Below, piece by piece: positions 26,669-35,696 of a stretch of DNA of 64,000 nt. Below the pieces are notes generated by a model, which worked only from the letters and a program-made list of their open reading frames with translations, had not been told where the DNA came from and ran no database searches. Where the stretch lies: positions 1 through 64,000 of the forward strand of contig NZ_JPGL01000023.1 of assembly GCF_000732615.1 (NCBI RefSeq), given 5' to 3'. Made by a program: the position numbers and the translations under genes. Each line of letters opens with the position of its first letter. The first letter of the stretch is position 1. The stretch is from Burkholderia paludis (GTDB lineage Bacteria; Pseudomonadota; Gammaproteobacteria; Burkholderiales; Burkholderiaceae).

Positions 26669-27829
26669 ATGAAAGCCATTCTCAATCGCGATTTCCTCGC
26701 GCTGATCCTGAGCGTCGCGGTCGTCGGCCTCGGCACCGGCGCCACGCTGCCGCTCACCGCGCTCGCGCTGACCGAAGCCGGACACGGCACCAACGTGGTC
26801 GGCATGCTGACGGCCGCGCAGGCCCTCGGCGGCCTGGCGATCGTCCCGTTCGTCACCGCGCTGGCGCGGCACATCGGCTCGCGCCGCGCGATCGTCGTGT
26901 CGGTCGTGCTGCTCGCGACGGCCACCGCGCTGATGCAGTTCACGTCGAACCTGATCCTGTGGGGCGCGCTGCGCGTGCTGTGCGGCGCCGCGCTGATGCT
27001 GCTGTTCACGATCGGCGAGGCGTGGGTCAACCAGCTCGCCGACGATTCGACGCGCGGCCGCGTCGTCGCGATCTATGCAACCAACTTCACGCTGTTCCAG
27101 ATGGCGGGCCCGGTGCTCGTGAGCCAGATCGCCGGTGCGACGCACATCCGCTTCGCGCTGTGCGGCGCGCTGTTCCTGCTCGCGCTGCCGACGCTCGCGA
27201 CGATCCGGCGCGCGCCGCTCGCCGGCGACGACGCGCATCACGAGGCGCACGACCGCTGGCTCGACGTGCTGCCGCGCATGCCCGCGCTGATCATCGGCAC
27301 CGGCTTCTTCGCGCTGTTCGACACGCTCGCGCTGTCGCTGCTGCCGCTCTACGCGATGGATCACGGCGTCGCGAGCGCCACGGCCGTGCTGCTCGCGTCG
27401 ATCATGCTGTTCGGCGACACCGCGATGCAGTTCCCGATCGGCTGGCTCGCGGACAAGCTCGGCCGCGAACGCGTGCACCTCGGCGCCGGCTGGATCGTGC
27501 TGGCCGGCCTGCCGCTGCTGCCGTTCGTGATCGCGAACCCGTGGCTGTGCTGGCCCCTGCTGTTCGTGCTCGGCGCGGCGGCCGGCAGCATCTACACGCT
27601 GTCGCTCGTCGCGTGCGGCGAACGCTTCCGCGGGGCGGCGCTCGTCACCGCGAGTTCGCTCGTGTCGGCCTCGTGGAGCGCCGCGAGCTTCGGCGGCCCG
27701 CTGGTCGCCGGCGCGCTGATGGAGCAACTGGGCAGCCACGCGCTGGTCGGCGTGCTGATCGCCTGCGTCGCGGCATTCGTCGCGGCCGCGCTGTGGGAGC
27801 GGCGCGCCGCGTTGCAGCGCGCGGTGTGA
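26669..27829 (+). CDS. YcaD-like MFS transporter
   Basis: A 386-residue 12-helix MFS protein. The first helix reads LALILSVAVVGLGTGATLPL, then RVLCGAALMLLFTIGEAWVN in the fourth helix region and PIGWLADKLGRERVHLGAGW in the second-half loop. This resembles the YcaD branch of unknown substrate. A fahA gene converges from the other side. There is no visible Shine-Dalgarno before the ATG, so the message may be leaderless or weakly translated. Confidence 0.85.
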   Translation: MKAILNRDFLALILSVAVVGLGTGATLPLTALALTEAGHGTNVVGMLTAAQALGGLAIVPFVTALARHIGSRRAIVVSVVLLATATALMQFTSNLILWGALRVLCGAALMLLFTIGEAWVNQLADDSTRGRVVAIYATNFTLFQMAGPVLVSQIAGATHIRFALCGALFLLALPTLATIRRAPLAGDDAHHEAHDRWLDVLPRMPALIIGTGFFALFDTLALSLLPLYAMDHGVASATAVLLASIMLFGDTAMQFPIGWLADKLGRERVHLGAGWIVLAGLPLLPFVIANPWLCWPLLFVLGAAAGSIYTLSLVACGERFRGAALVTASSLVSASWSAASFGGPLVAGALMEQLGSHALVGVLIACVAAFVAAALWERRAALQRAV

Positions 27830-27888
27830 CGACGGCGCGAACGCGCGCCGCCCGGTCACCCTCATGCCGATCGCTCCGCACAAATGAC

Positions 27889-27913
27889 GACGGCCCGCGC
27901 GATGCGGGCCGTC
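27889..27913. terminator. Hairpin between convergent MFS gene and fahA
   Basis: GACGGCCCGC (27889-27898) pairs with GCGGGCCGTC (27904-27913) around a 5-nt loop. Neither side has a long T-run, so it is a weak terminator. Confidence 0.5.
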
Positions 27914-27940
27914 ATGCTCACCAGCGTGCTGCGCGGCGCG

Positions 27941-29245
27941 TTACGCGTTCAACGCCGGCAGGATCTTGCCGACGCACGTGCCGAAGCCGACACGATAGCC
28001 GTCGCCCTGGCACCATCCGGCGAGCGCAAGCTCGTCGCCGTCCTCGATGAACGCGCGGCTGCCGCCGCCGGTCAGCGCAACCGGCTCCTTGCCGTTCCAC
28101 GTCAGTTCGAGCAGGCTGCCGAACGAATCCTTCGTCGGCCCGCTGATCGTGCCCGAACCCATCAGGTCGCCCACCCGCGTGTTGCAGCCCGAGACCGTGT
28201 GATGCGCGAGCTGCTGCGCCATGGTCCAGTACATGTGCTTGAAGTTCGTGCGGCTGATCGACGTCGCCTCGGCCGCGCCTTCGGCACGCAGCGTCACTTC
28301 GAGCGCGATGTCGAACCCGTGCCGGCCCGCGTGCTGCAGGTACGCGAGCGGCTGCGGCGACTGCTCGGGCTGCGCGGTGCGGAACGGTTCGAGCGCGTCG
28401 AGCGTGACGATCCACGGCGAGATCGTCGTCGCGAAGGTCTTCGCGTTGAACGGGCCGAGCGGCACGTATTCCCACTGCTGGATGTCGCGCGCGCTCCAGT
28501 CGTTCAGCAGCACCATCCCGAAGATATGCGCCTCGGCGTCCTCGCACGCGATCGGCTCGCCGAGCGCGTTGCCGCGGCCGACGATGAAGCCCGTCTCGAG
28601 TTCGATGTCGAGCTTGCGGCACGCGCCGAACACCGGCCGCTCCTGGTCGGGCAGCTTCAGTTGCCCGTTCGGGCGCCGCACCGGCGTGCCGCTCACGACC
28701 ACCGACGACGCGCGGCCGTTATAGCCGATCGGCATCTCCGACCAGTTCGGCAGCAGCGCGTTCTTCGGATCGCGGAACATCGAGCCGACGTTGGTCGCGT
28801 GCTCCTTCGACGAATAGAAATCGGTGTAGCCGGGAATCTCGACCGGCAGATGCAGCGTCGCGTCGCGCTGCGCGACCAGCACCTGCGCGCGCAGCGCCGC
28901 ATCGTCGCGCAGCCGTGCGTCGTCGCGCGAGAACAGGTCCGACAGTTGCACGCGCACGCTGCGCCACGCATCGCGGCCCAGCGCGATGAATGGGTTCAGC
29001 GTCGGCGCGGCGAATGCATCGGCGCCGGCCGGCAGCGTCACGAGGCCCGCGCGCGCGAGCGCCGCCAGATCGACGATCTGGTCGCCGAGCGCCACGCCCG
29101 CGCGGCGCGCCGCGTGCGTCGCATCGCTGAAGATGCCGAACGGCAGGTTCTGGATCGGGAAATCGCAGGCGGGATCGTTCGCCGACTCGACCCAGCTCTT
29201 GCGGGCCGGGTCGAGCGTCGCGCGCCAGTCTTGGGTATCGCTCAT
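27941..29245 (-). CDS. fahA: Fumarylacetoacetase
   Basis: A 434-residue enzyme that splits fumarylacetoacetate into fumarate and acetoacetate, the last step of homogentisate breakdown. Metal and catalytic residues known from the family are in place: YTDFYSSKEHATNVG (Asp, Tyr, His), LDIELETGFIVG (two Glu ligands) and LLNDWSARDIQQWEYVPLGP (Asp). The C-terminus has SGTISGPTKDSFGSLLELTW. The ATG at 29245 is preferred to a TTG one codon earlier. It lies downstream of hmgA, but a tnpB remnant separates the two. Confidence 0.95.
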   Translation of the reverse strand: MSDTQDWRATLDPARKSWVESANDPACDFPIQNLPFGIFSDATHAARRAGVALGDQIVDLAALARAGLVTLPAGADAFAAPTLNPFIALGRDAWRSVRVQLSDLFSRDDARLRDDAALRAQVLVAQRDATLHLPVEIPGYTDFYSSKEHATNVGSMFRDPKNALLPNWSEMPIGYNGRASSVVVSGTPVRRPNGQLKLPDQERPVFGACRKLDIELETGFIVGRGNALGEPIACEDAEAHIFGMVLLNDWSARDIQQWEYVPLGPFNAKTFATTISPWIVTLDALEPFRTAQPEQSPQPLAYLQHAGRHGFDIALEVTLRAEGAAEATSISRTNFKHMYWTMAQQLAHHTVSGCNTRVGDLMGSGTISGPTKDSFGSLLELTWNGKEPVALTGGGSRAFIEDGDELALAGWCQGDGYRVGFGTCVGKILPALNA

Positions 29246-29337
29246 CAAATACTCCGAGTAACCCCGCCTTTGACGGCGAGGTGGAAGGGAATGCCGCTGT
29301 TTGACAGCCGCATTTCATCGTTAAGTTGGCCGGTACG

Positions 29338-29713
29338 ATGCTCGTCTGTCGCTACCGGGTGAAGTCGTCCGACGGACTGCTTGACGCGCAGAGCCGTGCG
29401 GTGAAGTACGTCTGCAACGACACGCGCTCACCCGCTCCGTTACAACGCGATCGCGCACGGAACCCCGTTCGAGGAAGCCGGCGAAAGCGGTTCTACCCGG
29501 TCCTGTTCGTCGCACCGGTCGAACGACGGCACGACGCGGCCGAAAGGTATCGCGGGATTGCGAACGAGCGCGTGGTGCTGCAATGGCCGTGGTGTCGTGC
29601 ATGATCGCGATACCGACGCTGCGTTGAACATTCTCCGGTGCGGACGTGCATCGCCAGCCGTGGGAATCGCCCCCCGTCAGGGAGGCGGAGACGTCAACGT
29701 TGCTCCGGATTGA
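29338..29713 (+). pseudogene. Remnant of an IS200/IS605-type tnpB gene
   Basis: Two pieces of TnpB are fused. From 29338 to about 29424 the frame reads MLVCRYRVKSSDGLLDAQ, then SRAVKYVCND, the typical TnpB N-terminus. From 29432 to the stop at 29713, in the next frame, it reads YNAIAHGTPFEEAGESGSTR, RPKGIAGLRTSAW and HDRDTDAALNILRCGRASPA, the typical C-terminus with the last RuvC Asp. The central 250 or so residues, holding the other RuvC residues, are gone. The zinc-ribbon cysteines are degraded (CSSH and CCNG instead of two CxxC pairs). The stop overlaps the convergent hmgA 3' end by 20 bp. Confidence 0.85.
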
Positions 29714-31028
29714 AGTGCTTCCTGATGCCTTGCCAGCATTCGAAGTAGTCCGCCTGCAGTTGCGCGGTGTCGAGCGCGTAGCGCGTCGGCCGGATCAGCG
29801 TGCGGGTCTCGAACATGAACGCCATCGTCGCGTCGACCTTGTGCGGCTTCGTCGTGTCGCTCGCGGACGCCTTCTCGAACGTGTCCGCGTCGGGCCCGTG
29901 GCCCGACATGCAGTTGTGCAGGCTCGCGCCGCCCGGCACGAAGCCTTCGGCCTTCGCGTCGTACGCGCCGTGCACGAGCCCCATGAATTCGCTCGCGACG
30001 TTGCGGTGGAACCACGGCGGGCGGAACGTATCCTCGGCCGCCAGCCAGCGCGGCGGGAAGATCACGAAATCGATCGTGTCGACGCCCGGCGAATCGCTCT
30101 GCGACTGCAGGACGAGGAAGATCGACGGATCGGGATGGTCGTAGCTGATCGAGCCGATCGTGTTGAACAGGCGCAGGTCGTACTTGTACGGCGCGTAGTT
30201 GCCGTGCCACGCGACGACGTCGAGCGGCGAATGGCCGATGTCCGCGCGCCACAGGCGGCCGTTCAGCTTCGCGATCAGCTCGAACGCGCCCTCGCGATCT
30301 TCGTACGCGGCCTGCGGCGTCAGGAAGTCGCGCGGGTTCGCGAGACCGTTCGAGCCGATCGGGCCGAGATCCGGCAGGCGCAGCAGCGCACCGAAGTTCT
30401 CGCAGAGGTAGCCGCGCGCATCGCCGTCCGGCAGCGCGACGGAGAAACGCACGCCGCGCGGGATCACCGCGATCTCGAACGGCTCGACGTCGAGCCGGCC
30501 GAATTCGGTCGCAATGAACAGCCGCCCCTGCTGCGGCACGATCAGCAGTTCGCCGTCCGCGCTGTAGAAGAAGCGGTCCCGCATCGAGCGATTCGCCGCG
30601 TACAGGTGGATCGCGCAGCCGTTCATCGCGGCGGCCGAACCGTTGCCGGCCATCGTCACCATCCCGTCGACGAAATCGGTCGGCTCGACCGGCATCGGCA
30701 ACGGATCCCAGCGCAGCTGGTTCGGCGGCGTCGGCGGCACATCGGTCGAGTCGGCGAATTCCGACACGAGCCGCTGCGGGCCGGCATACGGCTCGAACGG
30801 CCGGTGCACGGCCGCCGGCCGGATGCGGTACAGCCACGAGCGGCGGTTGTGGCCGCGCGGCGCGGTAAACGCGGTGCCCGACAGCTGCTCCGCATACAGC
30901 CCGTACGGTGCGCGCTGCGGCGAGTTGCGGCCGTGCGGCAGCGCGCCGGGCAGCGCCTCGGTCGCGAATTCGTTCGCGAATCCGCTCAGGTAGCCGGCGG
31001 TCGCCGGTTTCGACAGGTCAAGCGTCAT
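29694..31028 (-). CDS. hmgA: Homogentisate 1,2-dioxygenase
   Basis: A 444-residue ring-cleaving Fe(II) dioxygenase that converts homogentisate to maleylacetoacetate. The N-terminus [20 protein letters not shown] is typical. Iron-ligand residues are in the C-terminal third: [15 protein letters not shown] (His and Glu) and [17 protein letters not shown] (His). It sits between the AAHS transporter upstream and the fahA gene downstream, all on the minus strand. The expected maleylacetoacetate isomerase gene is not in this window. Confidence 0.96.
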   Translation of the reverse strand: MTLDLSKPATAGYLSGFANEFATEALPGALPHGRNSPQRAPYGLYAEQLSGTAFTAPRGHNRRSWLYRIRPAAVHRPFEPYAGPQRLVSEFADSTDVPPTPPNQLRWDPLPMPVEPTDFVDGMVTMAGNGSAAAMNGCAIHLYAANRSMRDRFFYSADGELLIVPQQGRLFIATEFGRLDVEPFEIAVIPRGVRFSVALPDGDARGYLCENFGALLRLPDLGPIGSNGLANPRDFLTPQAAYEDREGAFELIAKLNGRLWRADIGHSPLDVVAWHGNYAPYKYDLRLFNTIGSISYDHPDPSIFLVLQSQSDSPGVDTIDFVIFPPRWLAAEDTFRPPWFHRNVASEFMGLVHGAYDAKAEGFVPGGASLHNCMSGHGPDADTFEKASASDTTKPHKVDATMAFMFETRTLIRPTRYALDTAQLQADYFECWQGIRKHFNPEQR

Positions 31029-31048
31029 CGTTTCCTTTCTCCATCAAT

Positions 31049-32404
31049 TCAGGCGGCGTTCGGCGCCTGCGCGCCGCCACGCCGGGTCACGCCCGCCAGG
31101 CCGAGGACGAACAGCGCCGAGCACAGCACGGGCACGGCGGCCGCATGGAACAGCGCACCGTTCGACCAGTTGAGCGCAATCAGTTGTCCGCCGACGAGCG
31201 GCCCGAGCACCGAGCCGATCCGGCCGATGCCGAGGCTCCAGCCGATGCCCGTCGAGCGCAGCGACGTCGGGTAATACTGGCCCGCGAGCGCGTTGACCGC
31301 CGGCTGCCCGCCGACCACGCAGAAGCCGCCCGCGAACACGACCACCAGCAGCCACGGCAGCGCATGCGCGAGCGAGCCGATCAGCCCCACCGACACGGCC
31401 GCGCACGCGAAGCACGCGAACAGCACGCGCACGAAGCCGTAACGTTCGATGAACCAGCCGAGCGACAGCGTGCCGATCACGCCGCCCGTCTGCAGCACCG
31501 TGCCGACCATCACGGCCGTGCCCTGCGAATAGCCGGCGTCGCGCATCACGGTCGGCAGCCAGTTCGACAGGAAGTACAGATCGATCAGGTTCATGAAGCT
31601 GATCGCCCACAGCAGCAGCGTGACCGGCAGGCGGCCGTGGCTGAACAGCTCGGCGACCGGCGCGCCGGTCGCGGCACGCTCGCGCACGACGAGCCGCGTG
31701 TCCGCATCGATGCCGGCTTGCGGCGCAAAGCGCGCGAGCCAGTCGCGCGCCTGCGCGACGCGCCCTTGCAGCACCAGGAACTGCAGCGACTCGGGCAGCC
31801 GCGCGGCCATCGCGATCGCGAGCACGAGCGGCACCGCGCCGCCCACGAAGAACACCGAACCCCAGCCGAGCGCCGGAATCAGCGCGGCGCTGATGAAACC
31901 GCCAAGCGCGGCGCCGAGCGTGAAGCCGCACGACACGAACATCATCCGCTTCACGCGATGCGCGGCCGGGCTGAACTCGCCGACGAGCGCCATCGCGTTC
32001 GGCATGATGCAGCCGAGGCCGAGGCCCGTGACGAAGCGCAGCGCCATCAGCGCGGGAATCGAGCCCGCGAACGGCGTCGCGAGCATCGTCACCGCGAAGA
32101 ACAGCGTCGAGCCGATCAGCACCGGGCGCCGACCGATCCGGTCGGCCAGCACCGACAGCCCGAGCGCGCCGAGCAGCATCCCGAACAGGCTCGCGCTGAA
32201 CACCGGGCCGAGCGCCTGTTTCGGCACGCCCCATTCGGCGATCACGCTCGGCGCGACATAGCCCATCGCCTGCGCATCGAAACCGTCGATCACGAGGCAC
32301 AGCCCGCACAGCACCAGCAGCATCCAGTGAAAGCCCGGGCGACGGGTCTCGTCGATCACGCCCTCGACTTCGAGCACGCGCGCATGGGTCGGCGCCGCGC
32401 TCAT
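31049..32404 (-). CDS. AAHS-type aromatic acid:H+ symporter (MFS)
   Basis: A 451-residue 12-helix transporter of the aromatic acid/H+ symporter family. Helix 1 has the family motif LCLVIDGFDAQAMGYVAPSV, the 2-3 loop has GALGLSVLADRIGRRPVL, and ALRFVTGLGLGCIMPNA follows. Its start overlaps the stop of the DUF2783 gene by 4 bp. The operon context (hydroxylase, hmgA) argues for uptake of 3-hydroxyphenylacetate or a related phenolic acid, equivalent to MhaC of Pseudomonas putida. That substrate is inferred. Confidence 0.87.
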   Translation of the reverse strand: MSAAPTHARVLEVEGVIDETRRPGFHWMLLVLCGLCLVIDGFDAQAMGYVAPSVIAEWGVPKQALGPVFSASLFGMLLGALGLSVLADRIGRRPVLIGSTLFFAVTMLATPFAGSIPALMALRFVTGLGLGCIMPNAMALVGEFSPAAHRVKRMMFVSCGFTLGAALGGFISAALIPALGWGSVFFVGGAVPLVLAIAMAARLPESLQFLVLQGRVAQARDWLARFAPQAGIDADTRLVVRERAATGAPVAELFSHGRLPVTLLLWAISFMNLIDLYFLSNWLPTVMRDAGYSQGTAVMVGTVLQTGGVIGTLSLGWFIERYGFVRVLFACFACAAVSVGLIGSLAHALPWLLVVVFAGGFCVVGGQPAVNALAGQYYPTSLRSTGIGWSLGIGRIGSVLGPLVGGQLIALNWSNGALFHAAAVPVLCSALFVLGLAGVTRRGGAQAPNAA

Positions 32405-32631
32405 TGCACGGCCTCGGCGACCGGGTGCACGGGCGGCGTCACGCCCTGCCGCGCGAGCGCCATCGCTTCACGCAGCACGTCGGCGTCGCCGATCTGGTTC
32501 GCGAGCAGCAGGATCAGCTTCGCGTTGACGAGCTGGCTGTCGCTGTCGGACAGGTCGCGATGCATGTCGATCAGCGCTTCGTAGAACGCGTCCGGATCGG
32601 CCAGGCGCGGACGGGTATCGAGGGGGGGCAT
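32401..32631 (-). CDS. mhaB: DUF2783 small protein, likely MhaB coupling subunit
   Basis: A 76-residue protein of the DUF2783 family (LADPDAFYEALIDMHRDLSD, QLVNAKLILLLANQIGD). It lies between the flavoprotein hydroxylase and the transporter. In P. putida the 3-hydroxyphenylacetate 6-hydroxylase needs a flavoprotein (MhaA) and a small coupling protein (MhaB). Size and position here fit MhaB, but the assignment rests on context. It overlaps the downstream transporter start by 4 bp (ATGA), implying translational coupling. Confidence 0.72.
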   Translation of the reverse strand: MPPLDTRPRLADPDAFYEALIDMHRDLSDSDSQLVNAKLILLLANQIGDADVLREAMALARQGVTPPVHPVAEAVQ

Positions 32632-32670
32632 GACGGAGTCTCCGGTGTCGTTGTCGTGGCAAATGCGGGT

Positions 32671-34332
32671 TCAGCGTGCGCCGGTCGCGCGCGCCAGCGC
32701 GTCGGCAAGCGCCTGACGGTCGAGCGTGCGCGTGCGGGCGCAGACGTGCTGGTCGGGGCGCAACAGGTAGAACGTGCCGGGCTGCGCGTCGTAGCGTTGC
32801 GCCGCGAGGCCGTCGACGTCCTCCACGACGTCGACGCCGGCCACCGGCCGCGCGTGCCCGGCCGGCACGACGAGCACCGGCCGCACCGGCAGCGCAAGGC
32901 CTTCGACCGCCCGCGCGAGTGCGGCCGCGTCGCCCGGCAACCCGAACAGCATGCCGGTGAAGCCGCCGCTCAGATGCTGCAGCAGCCAGCCCGACACGCC
33001 CTGCGCGCGCACCGGCGCATCGGCCGCCGCGGCGCCCGGCCGCATCGCGCCCGTGAAGGCGTCGCCGCCGCGATCCGGCGTGTTCAGCGGAGAATCGGCC
33101 AGTACCGCCGGCACCGACAGGCGGCCGCTGTTCACGAGCTTGCGCGCGAACTCGCAGTCGCGCGCAAGCTTCAGCGCCGCGTCCCGGAACACGCGCGACA
33201 CCGGGCTCTTCGGCGTGATGAAGTCGGTCGAGCGCGTCGAGTTGCGGATGTTCTCGTCCGCCGCGAACTCGCGCTCGCTGGCATACGTGTCGAGCAGGCT
33301 GTCGGCCGCGCTGCCGTCGAGCACGAGCTTCAGTTTCCAGGCGAGGTTGTCGGCGTCCTGCACGCCGCTGTTCGCGCCGCGCGCACCGAACGGCGACACG
33401 CCGTGCGCGGAATCGCCCGCGAACAGCACGCGGCCGTGCCGGAACGTCTCCATCCGCTGGCAGCGAAACGTGTAGACGCTCACCCATTCGAGTTCGAACT
33501 CGACATCCGGCCCGAGCAGCGCACGCACGCGCGGGATCACGCGCTCCGGCTGCTTCTCGGCGACCGGGTCGGCGTCCCAGCCGAGCTGGAAGTCGATGCG
33601 CCACACGTTGTCGGGCTGGCGGTGCAGCAGCACCGACTGGTTGCGGTGGAACGGCGGATCGAACCAGAACCAGCGCTCCGTCGGAAACTCCGCCTTCATC
33701 TTCACGTCGGCGATCAGGAAGCGATCCTTGAACGTGCGGCCCTGGCTTTCGAGGCCCATCATCGTGCGCATCGGGCTGCGCGACCCGTCGGCCGCGATCA
33801 CGTACCGCGCGCGCAGCGTCGCCGCGCCATCCGGCGTCTCGATCGTCAGCACCGCGTGCCCGGCCGCCTGCTCGACGCCCGTCACCTTGTGCTTCCAGCG
33901 GATGTCGATGTTCGGCAGCTCGAACGCGCGCTCGGCCAGATAGCCTTCGACGTAGTACTGCTGCAGGTTGATGAACGCGGGGCGCGCGTGGCCCTCCTCG
34001 GGCAGCAGGTCGAACGCGTAGAGCTGCTCGTCCTGCAGGAACACCTTCCCGACGTGCCAGCTCACGCCCTTGTCGACGAAACGCTCGCCGCAGCCGAGCC
34101 GGTCGAAGATCTCGAGCGTGCGCTTCGCGAAGCAGATCGCGCGCGAGCCGGTCGACAGCGTGTCGTCGTCGTCGAGCAGCACGACCGGCACGCCCTGCTG
34201 CGCGAGGTCGATCGCGGCCGACAGGCCCACCGGGCCCGCGCCGACCACCACCACCGGGTGAACGGTCGCGTCCTGCGCGCTCGGGCGGTACTCGAACTTC
34301 AGCGTCTGGTAATCGATGCTCATGGTCGCCAT
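32671..34332 (-). CDS. mhaA: FAD-dependent phenol hydroxylase, MhaA-like
   Basis: A 553-residue class A flavoprotein monooxygenase. The FAD ADP-binding motif is VVVGAGPVGLSAAIDLAQQG near residue 28. The DG motif is VIAADGSRSPMRTMMGL, and the second FAD motif VLFAGDSAHGVSPFGARG is near 310. A thioredoxin-like C-terminal domain (FYLLRPDQHVCARTR) follows. Because homogentisate genes sit directly downstream, the most probable reaction is 6-hydroxylation of 3-hydroxyphenylacetate to homogentisate. MhpA-like activity on another phenol is the alternative. Start codons at 34332 and 34323 are both possible, with GAGGAG just upstream. Confidence 0.78.
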   Translation of the reverse strand: MATMSIDYQTLKFEYRPSAQDATVHPVVVVGAGPVGLSAAIDLAQQGVPVVLLDDDDTLSTGSRAICFAKRTLEIFDRLGCGERFVDKGVSWHVGKVFLQDEQLYAFDLLPEEGHARPAFINLQQYYVEGYLAERAFELPNIDIRWKHKVTGVEQAAGHAVLTIETPDGAATLRARYVIAADGSRSPMRTMMGLESQGRTFKDRFLIADVKMKAEFPTERWFWFDPPFHRNQSVLLHRQPDNVWRIDFQLGWDADPVAEKQPERVIPRVRALLGPDVEFELEWVSVYTFRCQRMETFRHGRVLFAGDSAHGVSPFGARGANSGVQDADNLAWKLKLVLDGSAADSLLDTYASEREFAADENIRNSTRSTDFITPKSPVSRVFRDAALKLARDCEFARKLVNSGRLSVPAVLADSPLNTPDRGGDAFTGAMRPGAAAADAPVRAQGVSGWLLQHLSGGFTGMLFGLPGDAAALARAVEGLALPVRPVLVVPAGHARPVAGVDVVEDVDGLAAQRYDAQPGTFYLLRPDQHVCARTRTLDRQALADALARATGAR

Positions 34333-34684
34333 CCGCTCCTCAACCCCGCCGTGCGCTCGCCGGCGCGCCCGTCATCCCGCCCGTCGCCCGCCGGCGCGCC
34401 TGTCCGCCTTTCCTGTCAACCGCCACGTCTCGCTCCTCGCTTCCTGTTGATTCGTGAACGGCGCCGTCGCACGGCGCCCGAACGCCGCATTTCTTGATCG
34501 GCGACAAACTCTGGATTTACGAATAGTAAAACCAATTACGAATAGTGAAATCGACGTAAACCCTAGGCGACGGCCGGGAAACGGGATAACCATATGAGCG
34601 AAACGCCAAGCCGAGCGTGGCGCGCGCTGCTAATATCGAACTACGAGGCGGCCCGTTCGGCCGCCGTTTTTCCTTCTTACGCCG
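34333..34684. other. Divergent intergenic region mhaA / EAL gene
   Basis: This gap carries no supported gene. The segment 34500-34560 is AT-rich and holds the direct repeats listed at 34517-34550. The rest is ordinary GC-rich sequence. Confidence 0.5.
34517..34550. promoter_or_regulatory. Direct 15-bp repeats upstream of mhaA
   Basis: TTACGAATAGTAAAA (34517-34531) is repeated as TTACGAATAGTGAAA (34536-34550), 19 bp apart, about 185 bp upstream of the minus-strand mhaA start. Tandem sites at nearly two helical turns suggest a dimeric regulator of the aromatic operon. Confidence 0.5.
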
Positions 34685-35488
34685 ATGATTCCGCCCACCA
34701 TTCCCGAGCTGGTCGCCCGTGCCGGGCAACTGCCGTATCTGCGGGATCACCTCGCGCTCGCCGAAGGCGGCACCGCGAGCGCGAATCTGCCGGAGCGCAC
34801 GCTCGGCAGCGCCTACGAACCGATCTACGACGTGACGATGCCCGGCGCGCCGCAATCGACGTCGTTCGCCGACGCGATCGAGCGCTACGGCGACGAGCTC
34901 GGCTTCCAGGCCGTCACGCTGGTCACGGGCACCCCGCACGACCCGGTCGACTCGGCCGTCGACGACCAGACGCTCGTCGCGATCGACCGTCTGTCGCGCG
35001 CGCTGCACGCGATCAACTTCTTCGGCGCGCAGCGCCACGGGTTGCTGTTCCTGCGCGTACACGAACGGCTGCTCAAGAGCGTGAAATACGACCACGGCAA
35101 GCATTTCTCGTCGGTGCTGCAGCGTTTCGGGCTGCCGACCGAGCGGATCGTGATCGAGCTGCCGGCCGTCGCGGTCGCGCACAAGACCTTCCTCGGCTAC
35201 CTGACGCGCAGCTACCAGCATCACGGCTTCAAGGTCGCGGACAAGCTGCCCGATCCGGGCCGCATCCTCGCGGTCGAATCGGACATGGCGCGCCCCGACT
35301 ACATCAAGATGGATGCGGGCATCGCGTTGCGCGACGGGATGGTCAAGGCGCTCGTCGCCTATGCGCAGCGCGTGCGCATTCCGCTGATCTTCGACGGCGT
35401 GGTCGACGAGACGCAGTGCGAGTTGCTGCGTCAGTACGACGTGCGTTTCATGCAGGGGCCGGTGTTCGCGAAGGTCGTGACGGCCTGA
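34685..35488 (+). CDS. Degenerate EAL-domain protein
   Basis: A 267-residue stand-alone protein with EAL-domain architecture but poor conservation of c-di-GMP phosphodiesterase residues. Where active enzymes have ExLxR and QPI, this protein has SAYEPIYDV. IELPA replaces ELTE, DYIKMD keeps the Lys-Asp pair, and FDGVVDETQCELLRQY replaces the AEGVET loop. The C-terminal MQGPVFAK corresponds to the usual QGYYF segment. It probably binds c-di-GMP or a protein partner rather than hydrolysing it. It stands alone, divergent from mhaA and convergent with the IclR gene. Confidence 0.72.
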   Translation: MIPPTIPELVARAGQLPYLRDHLALAEGGTASANLPERTLGSAYEPIYDVTMPGAPQSTSFADAIERYGDELGFQAVTLVTGTPHDPVDSAVDDQTLVAIDRLSRALHAINFFGAQRHGLLFLRVHERLLKSVKYDHGKHFSSVLQRFGLPTERIVIELPAVAVAHKTFLGYLTRSYQHHGFKVADKLPDPGRILAVESDMARPDYIKMDAGIALRDGMVKALVAYAQRVRIPLIFDGVVDETQCELLRQYDVRFMQGPVFAKVVTA

Positions 35489-35696
35489 ACGGAGGGAAAC
35501 GGCGCGCGCGCACGACTTGTGCCGCGCCGCCGGGTGCAGGCATCGGACGCCGTGCGGCTTTTCGGGAGCGGGCCGCGTGACGAGAAGGCGCGCTCGGCGC
35601 CAGGCGCCGACGGGCGGCGCAATGTTCAGGAACAGCGGCAGCGCCGTTCGCTATCGCCGGCATCAGCGACGGAACGGTTACCGCGTGCGGTAGGGC

